DNA of 64,000 bases from UBA6522 sp965262365 (GCA_965262365.1 OZ253541.1:4216001-4280000), one strand, 5' to 3'; shown: positions 43,453 to 52,422, counted from the first letter of the stretch. Numbers and translations: made by a program. The notes: generated from the sequence alone by a model not told the origin.

Positions 43453-44334
43453 TCAACGATTGAGCGTTCGCTTCCAGTCCTTGCGGAGGGGTCGCAACCA
43501 GATGTCCTTTTTCGGCTGGGCTCGTTTCGTATGCCTGTCATAGCGTCCTCTTCCTTGGGTGGTTCCGACATGTGTCCAGCCGGAGGCGTTGTAGACGGCG
43601 CCGGTGTAGCGCGGGGTCTCGACGAAGGTCTCGATGAGTACGGGGATGGTGTTGTAGCGCTCGGTCCAGTCCCGTGGCAAGCGGCGGCGCACGAGGGCGA
43701 GGATGTGCGAGCCGAGGTTGGGGATTTTGATCCACGGCAGGATGAGGAACCGCGGGTTGTCGACCACCAGCGGCAGGTTCTTCTCGCGCTTCTCGGGCGT
43801 CCATCCGATGAACTTGTCGCGCGGGGCGAGCTTCCACGCGGCGGTGGAGAAGCCGAGCATGGCGACGGGCCAGCCGTCGCGGTCGCGGACGGCGTAGCGC
43901 ATTTGCGCGCCCACCAGGGTCTTGTAGCCGAGGTAGTGGTAGCGGGCGACGAACTCGTTCCAGAGCTTCCCTTCCCGGGTGTTGCGCACGACGGTGCGGA
44001 AGTCGAGCGGGCGAACCCCCTCCAGCGTCGTCGGCGCCGGGAACAGCGGCGGCTCGGTCTGGGGTCCGAAGACGATGGGCTTGGGCCGGCCCTGTTTTCC
44101 TCTTGGCGGCGGCAGCGCGATCGCGCCGTCGCGGTGCATGGCGAGCATGGTCACCTTGGCCATCATGTCCTTGAGGCCGCCGTCGGGCTTGAACCAGCCG
44201 ATGCGCCGGCAGAACTCTCTCGCCAGGGCGGCGCGGGTCGGCTGCGGCTCGGCGGCGATCAGGGCGCGCAGCAGCGCCATCTCCTCAGCCGTGAAGTCGC
44301 GCCCGTAGTAGCGGCACTCGATGGCGCCGGTCAT
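43453..44334 (-). CDS. DUF4338 (DruA-like) protein of IS66 copy B
   Basis: Identical in predicted protein sequence to the 293-residue protein of copy A. It is coupled by a 4-bp overlap to the copy B transposase. The presence of two intact copies implies recent duplication. Confidence 0.82.
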   Translation of the reverse strand: MTGAIECRYYGRDFTAEEMALLRALIAAEPQPTRAALAREFCRRIGWFKPDGGLKDMMAKVTMLAMHRDGAIALPPPRGKQGRPKPIVFGPQTEPPLFPAPTTLEGVRPLDFRTVVRNTREGKLWNEFVARYHYLGYKTLVGAQMRYAVRDRDGWPVAMLGFSTAAWKLAPRDKFIGWTPEKREKNLPLVVDNPRFLILPWIKIPNLGSHILALVRRRLPRDWTERYNTIPVLIETFVETPRYTGAVYNASGWTHVGTTQGRGRYDRHTKRAQPKKDIWLRPLRKDWKRTLNR

Positions 44335-46889
44335 CCCGGCGCCGTGAACTCGCGCTTGCGCTCCTCGCTCATCGACCAGGGCAGCCAGGGTGACAGGTCG
44401 TCCGGCGGCCTGCCGCCATTCTCCGCGCAAGCTGCCAGCCACGCCTCCAGCCAGCACTGGACGTCGATGCCGTTCAAGGCGAGGGTGCCGACGACCGAGT
44501 ACATCATCGCGGTGAAGTCGGCGCCGAGCCTGCTGTCCGAACCGAAGCTCAATCGACGCCCGATAACGGCCCCTCGGAACGCGCGCTCCGCGGCATTGTT
44601 GTCCATGGGCACCTGGGGATTGTCGACGAAGACGCTCAGTCCCTCGCGGTGCTTGAGCAGCGAGCGTAGCGCCTTGCCCTGGCGCGCCTTGACCGGCAAG
44701 TCGGCCAACTCCGCTTCGGCCCGCGCGAACAGACCGTCGACGGCCTTCTTCAGTGCCCCCTGCGCGGCGTCGAACGCCGGCGTCTGGTGGTCGAGAGCGG
44801 GGTCGTAATGCTCCAGCCGCTCCTTGTTCAGCCGGCAGGTCGACGCGAACCGCTCGACCCATCCCTCGCACCACTGCGTCAGCTTTTGCTGTCCGGCCGC
44901 ACACTCGATGAAGTCGCGCCGCTGGTGCACCCAACACCAGCACAGGATCACCTTGCCGTCGAGCCCGCGCGCCATCTTGATGTAGGCGCTGTAGCGGTCG
45001 CAGACCAGGAACACGATGCCCTTGACCGAACCGAACAGCCTCATCGCGGCCTCGGCGCTGCGCGAGGGGTCCGCCACGAAGTAGACCGCATCGGCGCTGA
45101 CCGAGATCCACAGCCACGCACGCCGCGAGCGGCCAGTCTCGCTCAGCGACTGGATGCGCCAGCCGGTCTCGTCGGCGTGGCGCACCGCCATCTCGTTCTG
45201 GTGGGTGAGGATCGCCGCGGCGAGCGGCGCGAACAGCACCGGGCAGCGACGCACGCTGTCGGCTATGGTTCCTGGCGCGATCGCCAGCCCCTGATCCGTC
45301 ATCCACGCCGCGGTCCGCCGCAGGGGGCGGTGGCAGGCAAATCGCTCGTACAGGATGCGCGCCCAGACGCTGGTCCCGTAGGGCGTCCTGGGGAACAAGC
45401 GGGCCGGCGGAGGCGCGATCGCTTGCAGTGGCGAGGACAGGCAGTCGCAACCCCGACGGTAGCGCGGGCGCACGATCCTGCGGACATGGGCCTTGACCGC
45501 GATCTCGATGACGGACGAGGAACGCTCGCCGTCGGCGACATAGGGCTTGCCGCAACAGGAACACACGCGCGCGTCCTCTGGCGGCTCCTGCCGTTCCTCC
45601 TTCTCCTCCAGCGTTGGCCGCTGGGTGCGCCCGTGGCCGGCCGCACCGCGCTGCTGGCCGCGCTTGCGCTCCGACCGCGGCGTTTCCTGCTTCTCGCTCC
45701 TGCCCCCGAATACCGCCTTCGACAACACGGCCCGGCTCGAGCGCAGCTGGGCAATCCGGGCTTGCAGCCTCGCTCTGTGGGCGCGCAGCGCCTTGATCTT
45801 CTTGCCCTGTGCAGCGTTCGCCTTGCGCTGTCGGGCGATCTCCTTGTGCAGCGACTCGATGGTCCTGTTCCGATCGCGCACTGTCCTGAAGACCGCGGAC
45901 AGCAGGGGACGTTCGGCAAGCTCGGCCTCCAGCTTCTCGTTCTTGATGGCCGACGTTCTCACGGCCACCTGCAGACGGATGATGCGGCTCTGCTGCGCCT
46001 TGATGAGGTCCATCTGGTCGTGGTATCCCGCCAGCTCCCCGCGCTGCAGCTTGGTTTCGAAGGTCAGTCGGCGCACTGTCGCCTTGAGGTCCTGCAACCG
46101 TTCCTGCTCGCGGCGCAGCCGGCGGTTCTCCCGGTTCAGCCGACGGGTCTCGCGGTTCAGGGAACCGACTTCCCCGCGCAGTCCCTTGATCGTGTCCTTC
46201 TGCTTGCGCGCGCGGTCCAGCGCCTTGCGCAACTGGACGCTCGCCCGGGGCCGAGACGGCTGTGCGCGCCGTTTCCACCTGCGAAGCGCCGCAACCTTCC
46301 TGCGCAATGCCGTGAGTTCGTCCTTCTGCTCCTGCGGCTGCTCCAGGGCCTTGCGCAGCCGGGCATTCTCGCGGGTCAGAGAATCGATTTCCCGGCGCAG
46401 CGCCACCGCCGTCCCCTTGCCGGGCTGCAAAGTCTGCAAGGCTTCGCGCAACTGGAAAACTTCCTTGCGCAGCGACATGATCGTGCTGCTCTTGCGCGAG
46501 TCGACACCGGCCTGCGAAAGCAGCTTCTCCAGCCGCGCCACCTCCGTCTGGAAGAACAGCGCATCCTTCGCCGTACGGCGGACTTCCTTCACCTCCTCGA
46601 CGGCAGCCGTGAGCTTCTCCCGGCTCTTGTCGAGCTGCGTCTTCAGCAAGCCCGCGCGGGAACGGGCATCTATCTCCGCCCGGCGCAGCTCCTCCGCGCG
46701 CGTATCCGCCGCGTCCGCCCGTGCCCGTTCCGTCTCCGCGCGGGCCTGTGCCTGTTCGTACAGAGACCGCCAATCGCGCGGCTCCGATGCCGGCGCCGGC
46801 GTCGGCGGCGACCAGAACTCGCCGTCCGCCTCGGCCAGCGTCAAACTCGTCCCGAAGTCCTCGTCGCGCATCGCCATGTGCGCGACCAT
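44331..46889 (-). CDS. IS66-family transposase with long coiled-coil N-terminus (copy B)
   Basis: An 852-residue protein identical to the copy A transposase, with the same zinc motif and DDE residues. It has no frameshift or stop, so both copies may be active. Confidence 0.9.
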   Translation of the reverse strand: MVAHMAMRDEDFGTSLTLAEADGEFWSPPTPAPASEPRDWRSLYEQAQARAETERARADAADTRAEELRRAEIDARSRAGLLKTQLDKSREKLTAAVEEVKEVRRTAKDALFFQTEVARLEKLLSQAGVDSRKSSTIMSLRKEVFQLREALQTLQPGKGTAVALRREIDSLTRENARLRKALEQPQEQKDELTALRRKVAALRRWKRRAQPSRPRASVQLRKALDRARKQKDTIKGLRGEVGSLNRETRRLNRENRRLRREQERLQDLKATVRRLTFETKLQRGELAGYHDQMDLIKAQQSRIIRLQVAVRTSAIKNEKLEAELAERPLLSAVFRTVRDRNRTIESLHKEIARQRKANAAQGKKIKALRAHRARLQARIAQLRSSRAVLSKAVFGGRSEKQETPRSERKRGQQRGAAGHGRTQRPTLEEKEERQEPPEDARVCSCCGKPYVADGERSSSVIEIAVKAHVRRIVRPRYRRGCDCLSSPLQAIAPPPARLFPRTPYGTSVWARILYERFACHRPLRRTAAWMTDQGLAIAPGTIADSVRRCPVLFAPLAAAILTHQNEMAVRHADETGWRIQSLSETGRSRRAWLWISVSADAVYFVADPSRSAEAAMRLFGSVKGIVFLVCDRYSAYIKMARGLDGKVILCWCWVHQRRDFIECAAGQQKLTQWCEGWVERFASTCRLNKERLEHYDPALDHQTPAFDAAQGALKKAVDGLFARAEAELADLPVKARQGKALRSLLKHREGLSVFVDNPQVPMDNNAAERAFRGAVIGRRLSFGSDSRLGADFTAMMYSVVGTLALNGIDVQCWLEAWLAACAENGGRPPDDLSPWLPWSMSEERKREFTAPG

Positions 46890-46978
46890 AGCAAATCGTC
46901 GGAGGCGTTACCAGTGTCTTGTAAAGGGTGTCCAAAATGATGTCAGCCCTCTCCATCGCCGCGTGACCGAACGCTTAC

Positions 46979-46986
46979 CGCCAACG
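46979..46986. repeat. Target-site duplication 3 (CGCCAACG), abutting the integrase RBS
   Basis: This copy lies directly after the right end of IS copy B. The next bases, GGAG at 46987, are the ribosome-binding site of the integrase that starts at 46997. Confidence 0.9.
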
Positions 46987-46996
46987 GGAGAACGCC

Positions 46997-48175
46997 ATGG
47001 CTGGAAAGATTGCAAACAAACTCACCAAGCGCTCCGTGGACGCGTTGCGTGTCGAGGAAAAGGACGCCATTTTCTGGGATCGGGATCTGCCGGGTTTCGG
47101 GGTCCGTGTTTATACCACGGGGCGGAAAGTCTACGTCGTGCAATCACGCGGGCCGACCGGGCCGAAGCGCGCGACCATCGGCCGGCATGGCGCGGTGTCC
47201 CCTGACCAGGCCAGGAAACAGGCCACCGTCTTCATCGATCGCATCAAGCGCGGCGAGGATCCGGCGCCACCGCCACCGCCGCGCGAGCTGACCGTGGCCG
47301 ATCTGGCAGAGCGCTACCTGAACGCTCATGTGCAGGTGAATTGCCGTCGGTCGACCGTGGCGGGCTATCGGCACATTGTCACCGGCTACATCGTGCCGGA
47401 ACTCGGCGAGTGTCCGCTCGGCGCGGTGGGCCGCGCGCAGGTCGCAGCCTTGCACTACCGGCATCGCGACAAGCCCTACCAGGCCAATAGGGCCGTGAAC
47501 GTCCTCGCGAAGATGTTCCGTCTTGCCGAAGCCTGGGGGCTGACGCCGCCGCGCAAGAACCCGTGCCGGTCGGTGCGCCGGTTCAGGGAAGGGCGGAGCG
47601 AGCGATTTCTCACGCCCGAGGAGTACCGGCGATTGGGCCGGGTGTTGGACGCGGCGCAGGCCGATGGCTCGGTCCGGCCCGGGGGCATCGCCGCGGTGCG
47701 CCTGTTGCTGCTGACCGGCTGCCGGCGCAATGAAATCCTGACGCTTCGCTGGGACGATGTGGACCGCACGGCAAGGGAACTGAGATTGAGGGATTCGAAG
47801 ACGGGCGCCCGCAGCGTTCCCCTGACGCCGGCGGTGCAAGCGGTGCTGGATGGCATTGTGCGTGTCCCGGGCAATCCCTGGGTGATCGTGGGCCGCAAGC
47901 CCGGTACGCATCTGGTTGGCATCAACCACATCTGGACAGACGTGCGAACCCGGGCGGGGCTTGAAGATGTCCGGATCCACGATCTGCGACACTCGTATGC
48001 GAGCCGTGCACTGGCGCTTGGCGAGGGGTTGCCGATGATCGGGAAATTGCTCGGGCATACGCTGATCAAGACGACCGCGCGTTACGCCCATCTCGCCCGG
48101 GAGACAGAGAAGGCCTCCGCTGCAAAGATCGGCGGCAGCATCGGCGCGGACATTCTGGGACGGGATGCTGCGTGA
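46997..48175 (+). CDS. Tyrosine integrase 1 of the element
   Basis: 392 residues of phage/ICE integrase architecture: N-terminal arm-DNA-binding domain (DUF4102-like: DLPGFGVRVYTTGRKVYVVQ), a SAM-like core-binding domain from about residue 100, and a catalytic domain with TGCRRNEILTLRW (first Arg), IHDLRHSYASRAL, LLGHTLIKTTARYAHLA (Tyr). It would excise and integrate the element. Its natural promoter region is separated from the gene by 7.1 kb of inserted IS DNA. It is paralogous to the following gene. Confidence 0.9.
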   Translation: MAGKIANKLTKRSVDALRVEEKDAIFWDRDLPGFGVRVYTTGRKVYVVQSRGPTGPKRATIGRHGAVSPDQARKQATVFIDRIKRGEDPAPPPPPRELTVADLAERYLNAHVQVNCRRSTVAGYRHIVTGYIVPELGECPLGAVGRAQVAALHYRHRDKPYQANRAVNVLAKMFRLAEAWGLTPPRKNPCRSVRRFREGRSERFLTPEEYRRLGRVLDAAQADGSVRPGGIAAVRLLLLTGCRRNEILTLRWDDVDRTARELRLRDSKTGARSVPLTPAVQAVLDGIVRVPGNPWVIVGRKPGTHLVGINHIWTDVRTRAGLEDVRIHDLRHSYASRALALGEGLPMIGKLLGHTLIKTTARYAHLARETEKASAAKIGGSIGADILGRDAA

Positions 48176-48218
48176 GGCGGGCTGACCGCAACGGAGCCTG
48201 GGAACAGGGAGTCGGCAC

Positions 48219-49421
48219 ATGGCGAGACTGAACACCCGAACGATTTCGAGGCGCACCGTGGAGGCGCTCGAGGTTGAGAGGGACACGGTGTTCTGGGACA
48301 GCGAGTTGATGGGGTTCGGCGTGCGGGTATATCCGTCCGGGCGCAAATACTACGTGGTGCAAACGCGGGCGGGCGGCGCGGCGGCCAAGCGCGTGACGGT
48401 GGGACGCCACGGAGTGATCAGCGCCGAGGAGGCGCGGCGGCGGGCGGCGCTGGTCATCGCGCGGATCAAGGCGGGCGAGGAGCCGATGCCGGAGTCGGTG
48501 GCGAGCAGGCTCGCGAAAGGCCCGACGGTGGCGGCGCTGGCGGCGCGGTATCTGGAAGAACACGTGGCGGTGCGTTGCAAGCCGCGTTCGGTGGTGCTGT
48601 ACCGCCTGGTGGTGGAGAAACACATCCTGCCCGAGTTCGGCCAATGTTCCGCCCTGGGGGTGGAGCAGGCGCAGGTGGCGGAGTTGCATTACAAGCTGCG
48701 CAAGACACCTTACATGGCGAATCGCGTCGTGGACGTGCTGTCGCGGATATTCAACCAGGCCGAGGACTGGGGCGCGGTGCCGGAGGGGAGCAATCCGTGT
48801 CGGTTCCAGGTCAAGTACAAGGAGCGTTCGCGCGAACGTTTCTTAACCGAAGAAGAGTTCCGCCGCCTGGGTCGTGTACTGAGTGAGGCGGAAACCTGCC
48901 GCGGCGTCTCGGTGCATGCGGTAGCGGCGATCCGGCTGTTGATGCTGACGGGGTGCCGGCGCAACGAGATATTGACCCTGCGTTGGGAGGATGTGGATCT
49001 GGCGGCGAACGAGTTGCAATTGAGGGATAGCAAAACCGGCGCGAGGACCGTGTCCCTGTCGCCGGAGGCGGCGAAGCTGATCGAGGAGGTGCCGCGAATT
49101 CCAGACAATCCCTATGTCATCCCGGGGAGGATCAAGGGGACGTACATGCGCAATGTCAACGACCCGTGGAAAATCATCCGGGAACGCGTGGGACTGGAGG
49201 ACGTGCGGCTTCACGATTTGCGTCATAGCTTCGCCTCCAGAGCGTTGGCGCTCGGCGAGAGCCTGCCCATGATCGGCAAGTTGCTGGGTCACAGCAAGAT
49301 CGAGACCACGGCGCGCTATGCGCATCTGGCGCGGGATTCGGTGCACGAATCCGCGGCCCGGATCGCCGACAGCATCGCGGCGGACTTGATTCCAAACGGA
49401 GGCGAATTGAGCACCGCTTGA
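48219..49421 (+). CDS. Tyrosine integrase 2 of the element
   Basis: 400 residues with the same domain order as integrase 1 and high similarity throughout (for example FWDSELMGFGVRVYPSGRKYYVVQ, TGCRRNEILTLRWEDVD, LHDLRHSFASRALALGES, LLGHSKIETTARYAHLA). All catalytic residues are present. It starts 43 bp after integrase 1, with a GGGAG site, so both are probably made from one message. Two adjacent full integrases suggest either paired function or the fusion of two elements. Confidence 0.9.
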   Translation: MARLNTRTISRRTVEALEVERDTVFWDSELMGFGVRVYPSGRKYYVVQTRAGGAAAKRVTVGRHGVISAEEARRRAALVIARIKAGEEPMPESVASRLAKGPTVAALAARYLEEHVAVRCKPRSVVLYRLVVEKHILPEFGQCSALGVEQAQVAELHYKLRKTPYMANRVVDVLSRIFNQAEDWGAVPEGSNPCRFQVKYKERSRERFLTEEEFRRLGRVLSEAETCRGVSVHAVAAIRLLMLTGCRRNEILTLRWEDVDLAANELQLRDSKTGARTVSLSPEAAKLIEEVPRIPDNPYVIPGRIKGTYMRNVNDPWKIIRERVGLEDVRLHDLRHSFASRALALGESLPMIGKLLGHSKIETTARYAHLARDSVHESAARIADSIAADLIPNGGELSTA

Positions 49422-49439
49422 TACCGGTTTGTCCGGTCA

Positions 49440-49531
49440 ATCGGGAACGGGCAGACAGCGCCGCGGGGGCACGTGGGCTTGGCCCCGGCCCGTGCCGGCG
49501 CGAAGAGGTTTTTCTGCCGGCCGTTCCCGAT
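49440..49531. repeat. Large imperfect palindrome downstream of the integrases
   Basis: ATCGGGAACGG (49440-49450) pairs exactly with CCGTTCCCGAT (49521-49531); GCAGA next to it pairs with TCTGC across a 3-base bulge, and inside lie GCGCCG/CGGCGC, GGCAC/GTGCC and GGGC/GCCC pairs. The whole folds as one long hairpin of about 92 bases. It may end the integrase transcript, or be a recombination or regulatory RNA site; neither is proven. Confidence 0.6.
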
Positions 49532-49789
49532 CCATCACTTTGCTAGGCAACAAGGGCCGTCGCGCTTATGTCGTGTTGCAGTTGGCGCGTGCCACACCAC
49601 CGACTAGGCTTCCCGTGTTGCTGGTTTTTTCTTCTGGCATGCGTGCCGACGCCAATCCCCTGGCGAATCGCGAAGTGCGCCGTCGAACGGCGCGGCGCTG
49701 TTGGGGCGTAACAGGTGGAAGGCGCTGGGGCGACGATGGACCTGGTGGAGTTCGGGATCGTTATTGCACTCGTTGTTGGCCGTAGGGAG
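49532..49789. other. Non-coding or degraded stretch before the IS3 remnant
   Basis: No frame here has convincing codon pattern or similarity. It may contain leftovers of the 3' part of the IS3 element and of the element backbone. Confidence 0.3.
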
Positions 49790-50640
49790 GGAAACCGCGA
49801 GCCACCGCGGTGAGCCGCGTGTCGATGGATCGCCCGATGGCGTAGCCCACGACACGTCGTTACTAGGCGTCGACCATCAGGGCGACGTACGCGAAGCCGG
49901 TGGCAACGGCGATGTGGGTGATGTCGCCGACCCAGATCTGATTGGGTCCATCCGGCATCAGACCTCGAGCTAAATTGGGAAACACGGGCAGATTGTGCGC
50001 ACTTTCCGTGGTCGTGACAAAATGCTTGCGTAGTCGCGGTTGCAAGTCGTATTGGCGTATCGAGCGACGGGTCTTCTTGCTGTTTACGACGACTACTTGG
50101 TGGCGAAGTGCTGCGCCCACTCGCCGATAGCCGTAGGTCACAAACTCGTCGCAGATCGCGCGGATCCGGGCGACGATCTCGCTGTGGTCCACCTGGATGC
50201 TGGGCATGTCATAGTAGGTTGAGCGTGGCAGGCCCATCAGCTCACATCCTCTGGAGACCGACATGCCGTAGGGGCGGAAATTTCGCATGTACGCTCGTTT
50301 TTGACCGGCGCTGCGTTTTTCCGAGCCCCCTTTAGGTACTCGATCTCCAGGGCCTGACGACCGACCAGCCGCTCCAGCGCCGCGATCCTGGCCTGGTATC
50401 GCTGCAGAAGATCAGTTGCCTCAGCCTCTTCGTTGAATTTACGCGCCTCATACCTGGCGATCCAAACCCGAATCAGGTTGCGCGCGATGTCATGGCGCCT
50501 CGCAAGACCATACAGGGCCTCTCCACCGAGAAACTCCTGTGTAACCTGACGCTTGAACTTAATGCCGTAGGTACGGTGTTTGGTTGTGGTTTCCCTCCAA
50601 TAGAAAGCCAAACCTGTCAAATTCCCTACCCTACACTGTC
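49790..50640 (-). mobile_element. Decayed IS3-family insertion sequence
   Basis: On the minus strand, OrfA-like and OrfB-like frames overlap as in IS3-family elements. The OrfB part ends early and the 3' half of the element is missing. A possible upstream terminus begins with TGTCAAATTCCC at about 50615. The remnant lies between the integrases and the defence cargo and marks an old insertion hot spot. Confidence 0.7.
49863..50288 (-). pseudogene. IS3 OrfB transposase fragment with two adjacent stops
   Basis: 141 residues with the HTH_21 region (GCELMGLPRSTYYDMP, ICDEFVTYGYRRVGAALR) and the first catalytic Asp of the rve integrase core (NQIWVGDITHI). The frame ends at VALMVDA with TAG then TAA; the same frame beyond them reads RRVVGYAIGRSIDTRLT, the expected continuation with WS replaced by the stops. 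About 90 downstream residues with the rest of the DDE site are lost. Confidence 0.8.
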
Positions 50641-50692
50641 CACTCGCAGGGGCGCACTCCAGGGAGCACTCCAGTAGGGGGCTATTTTTCAA
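50237..50692 (-). pseudogene. IS3 OrfA helix-turn-helix fragment
   Basis: The frame holds the OrfA pattern TYGIKFKRQVTQEFLGGEALYGLARRHDIARNLIRVW followed by a leucine-zipper-like stretch (LLQRYQARIAALERLVGRQALEIEYLKGA). The true start is probably near 50600; the ATG at 50692 lies outside the conserved part. It overlaps the OrfB frame by about 50 bp, the usual place of programmed frameshifting, but OrfB is dead. Confidence 0.7.
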
Positions 50693-50883
50693 CGCCGATT
50701 GACATTTTGGCGGGCCGACAGTCTCCGAGCAAAGTAGGCTGCACCGGTCGTTTTGCTAGCGAGTCGAGCGAAACGTACCGCCGATTGGGCGGGGTTGCGA
50801 TTACGGCGCGTGTGTTACAGATTTAGCGGCGTCGCGACGAACAGGTATCATTGGCGCCGCAATTTGGGCCTTGGGGCGCCACT

Positions 50884-50889
50884 AGGAGG
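50884..50889 (+). promoter_or_regulatory. Strong ribosome-binding site for the AriA-like gene
   Basis: AGGAGG lies 8 bp before ATG 50898, a near-ideal Shine-Dalgarno. The later ATGs at 51075 and 51093, where ATPase similarity begins, have no such site, which favours translation from 50898. Confidence 0.7.
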
Positions 50890-50897
50890 AAGCATAC

Positions 50898-52415
50898 ATG
50901 GCCATCGACGAGACGAAACTCACGAAGGGACAAGTTCGCAAGCTGAACGCGCTTCGAAACTCGGTGGGGGCAGCCCTGGGCGAGGAGGTGTTCGACAAGT
51001 GGCTGGCGCAGCGGGAGAAGAAGTCGGCTGTACCGACGCATTTGAGTCAGAACACTTTCGCGAAAACTAGCTTAATGAGACGAAATCGAGAAATGGAAAC
51101 AATTATTTCCCTAAGGGTCACAAACCTATTCGGACGATTCAATCATGACTTAAGTTTTTCTGAAGGCAATGATATCTCCATAATAACGGCGCCAAATGGA
51201 TACGGAAAGACAGTTCTGTTGAGAATTATTGATTCCTTATTCAACAAACGATTGGATTTCTTTCGAAAGATTACCTTTGACAATATAGAAGTCAGCCTTC
51301 GATCAGGTAAGTCTATACTCGTGACACAAGAAAAGGACGACACGAAAGGTACCGTACGGGTTGTAAACGTCGACTTTCGAGGTCGAGGATTCGGTACGGG
51401 AGTAAAGAATTATGTGCTACCTTCATCGGGAACCATGCTAGATCTGCGAATGTTTGAACGACACTTTCCCGTCGAACGGATAGGGCCTGATCGGTGGTTC
51501 GACTTTCCGTCCGAGAAGACGGTGTCTACAGACTATGTTATTCGCTCCTACGCAGAGCACTTACCGAAGAAAGGTGGACATTCATGGAAGATACCTGATT
51601 GGCTCAAGCGAGGGACGAGTTCTTTAAGCGCTCATTTGGTTGAGACCCAAAGATTACTGCATCTCGACGAAGTTGAGGATCGTAGTGTGCGAAGGGGACG
51701 AAAGTCAGGAGCTTCGTCGGTAGTTGAGAAAGATGCGGCGGATCTTTCCGGTCGAATACGGCAATTGCTTCAGAACTATGCGGGCGAATCTCAGAAATTA
51801 GATCAGACGTTTCCGGAACGAATTCTAAAATATGATGTAAAGCGGGTGAGCGATGAGGCGAGTATTCGCGCGGACCTAGAATCTCTAACAAACAAGCGGG
51901 ATGATCTTGTTTCTGTTGGATTGCTCGGTAGTACGATTAGTAAACCCATTCGTCCTTCGCAGGTTCTTGAGCAAGAAAATATCAGACGAATACTAGAAAT
52001 ATATGTACATGATACGAGGCAGAAACTTGATATTTTCGACGAGACGTACGAAAAGATACGGCTATTTAAGGAATTATTGGATGAACGATTCACGTTCAAA
52101 ACAGTCGAGATTGATGCCACTCACGGTATCAGATTAATAGACAGCGGAGACGGTAGCATCATACCATTGTCGGATCTTTCGTCCGGTGAGCAACACGAAC
52201 TAGTTCTTATATATGAGCTCTTGTTTAAAGTATCGGAAGGCGCGGTGATTTTAATAGACGAGCCGGAGCTGTCATTGCATGTTTCATGGCAAAAGAAATT
52301 TATAGGGGACTTGCAGAGAATTCAACGCCTAAAGAAGCTTAAAGTGGTGATCGCGACGCACTCACCGCAAATAATTCATGACAAATGGGAACTGGTTCAG
52401 GAACTCAAGGCGTGA
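50898..52415 (+). CDS. AAA15/ABC-type ATPase of a PARIS-like defence system (AriA)
   Basis: 505 residues. Walker A APNGYGKT (about 98-105), ABC signature LSSGEQHE (about 427), Walker B VILIDEPELSLH (about 450) and the switch ATHSPQII are complete. With the following DUF4435 gene this matches AriA/AriB of PARIS, which senses phage anti-restriction proteins. The first 65 residues (IDETKLTKGQVRKLNALRNS ... VFDKWLAQREKK) are high-GC and unlike AriA, whereas the ATPase from about codon 60 is AT-richer; the gene looks like a fusion of a small element gene with the inserted cassette. ATG 51093 is the alternative start for AriA proper. Confidence 0.8.
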   Translation: MAIDETKLTKGQVRKLNALRNSVGAALGEEVFDKWLAQREKKSAVPTHLSQNTFAKTSLMRRNREMETIISLRVTNLFGRFNHDLSFSEGNDISIITAPNGYGKTVLLRIIDSLFNKRLDFFRKITFDNIEVSLRSGKSILVTQEKDDTKGTVRVVNVDFRGRGFGTGVKNYVLPSSGTMLDLRMFERHFPVERIGPDRWFDFPSEKTVSTDYVIRSYAEHLPKKGGHSWKIPDWLKRGTSSLSAHLVETQRLLHLDEVEDRSVRRGRKSGASSVVEKDAADLSGRIRQLLQNYAGESQKLDQTFPERILKYDVKRVSDEASIRADLESLTNKRDDLVSVGLLGSTISKPIRPSQVLEQENIRRILEIYVHDTRQKLDIFDETYEKIRLFKELLDERFTFKTVEIDATHGIRLIDSGDGSIIPLSDLSSGEQHELVLIYELLFKVSEGAVILIDEPELSLHVSWQKKFIGDLQRIQRLKKLKVVIATHSPQIIHDKWELVQELKA

Positions 52416-52422
52416 CTGGATC

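Larger units (their letters stand above)
43416..46978 (-). mobile_element. IS66-type transposon copy B (3,563 bp), direct tandem of copy A
   Basis: It has the same length, ends and encoded proteins as copy A, offset by exactly 3,571 bp (element plus 8 bp). The encoded proteins of the two copies are identical and no base difference was noticed on reading. Its right end lies 8 bp before the GGAG site of the first integrase gene. Confidence 0.9.

Noticed and set aside
41216..43463. Long plus-strand open frames opposite the transposase (717 and about 495 codons)
   Set aside because: They are antisense shadows of the coiled-coil transposase with no recognisable domains.
39882..46889. A Druantia defence system
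   Set aside because: Only the DUF4338 (DruA-like) part is present, inside a transposon; the large helicase DruE and other Dru proteins are missing.
49440..49531. CRISPR repeat or tRNA gene in the hairpin region
   Set aside because: There is a single inverted structure without repeated units, and no cloverleaf or T-loop sequence could be found.
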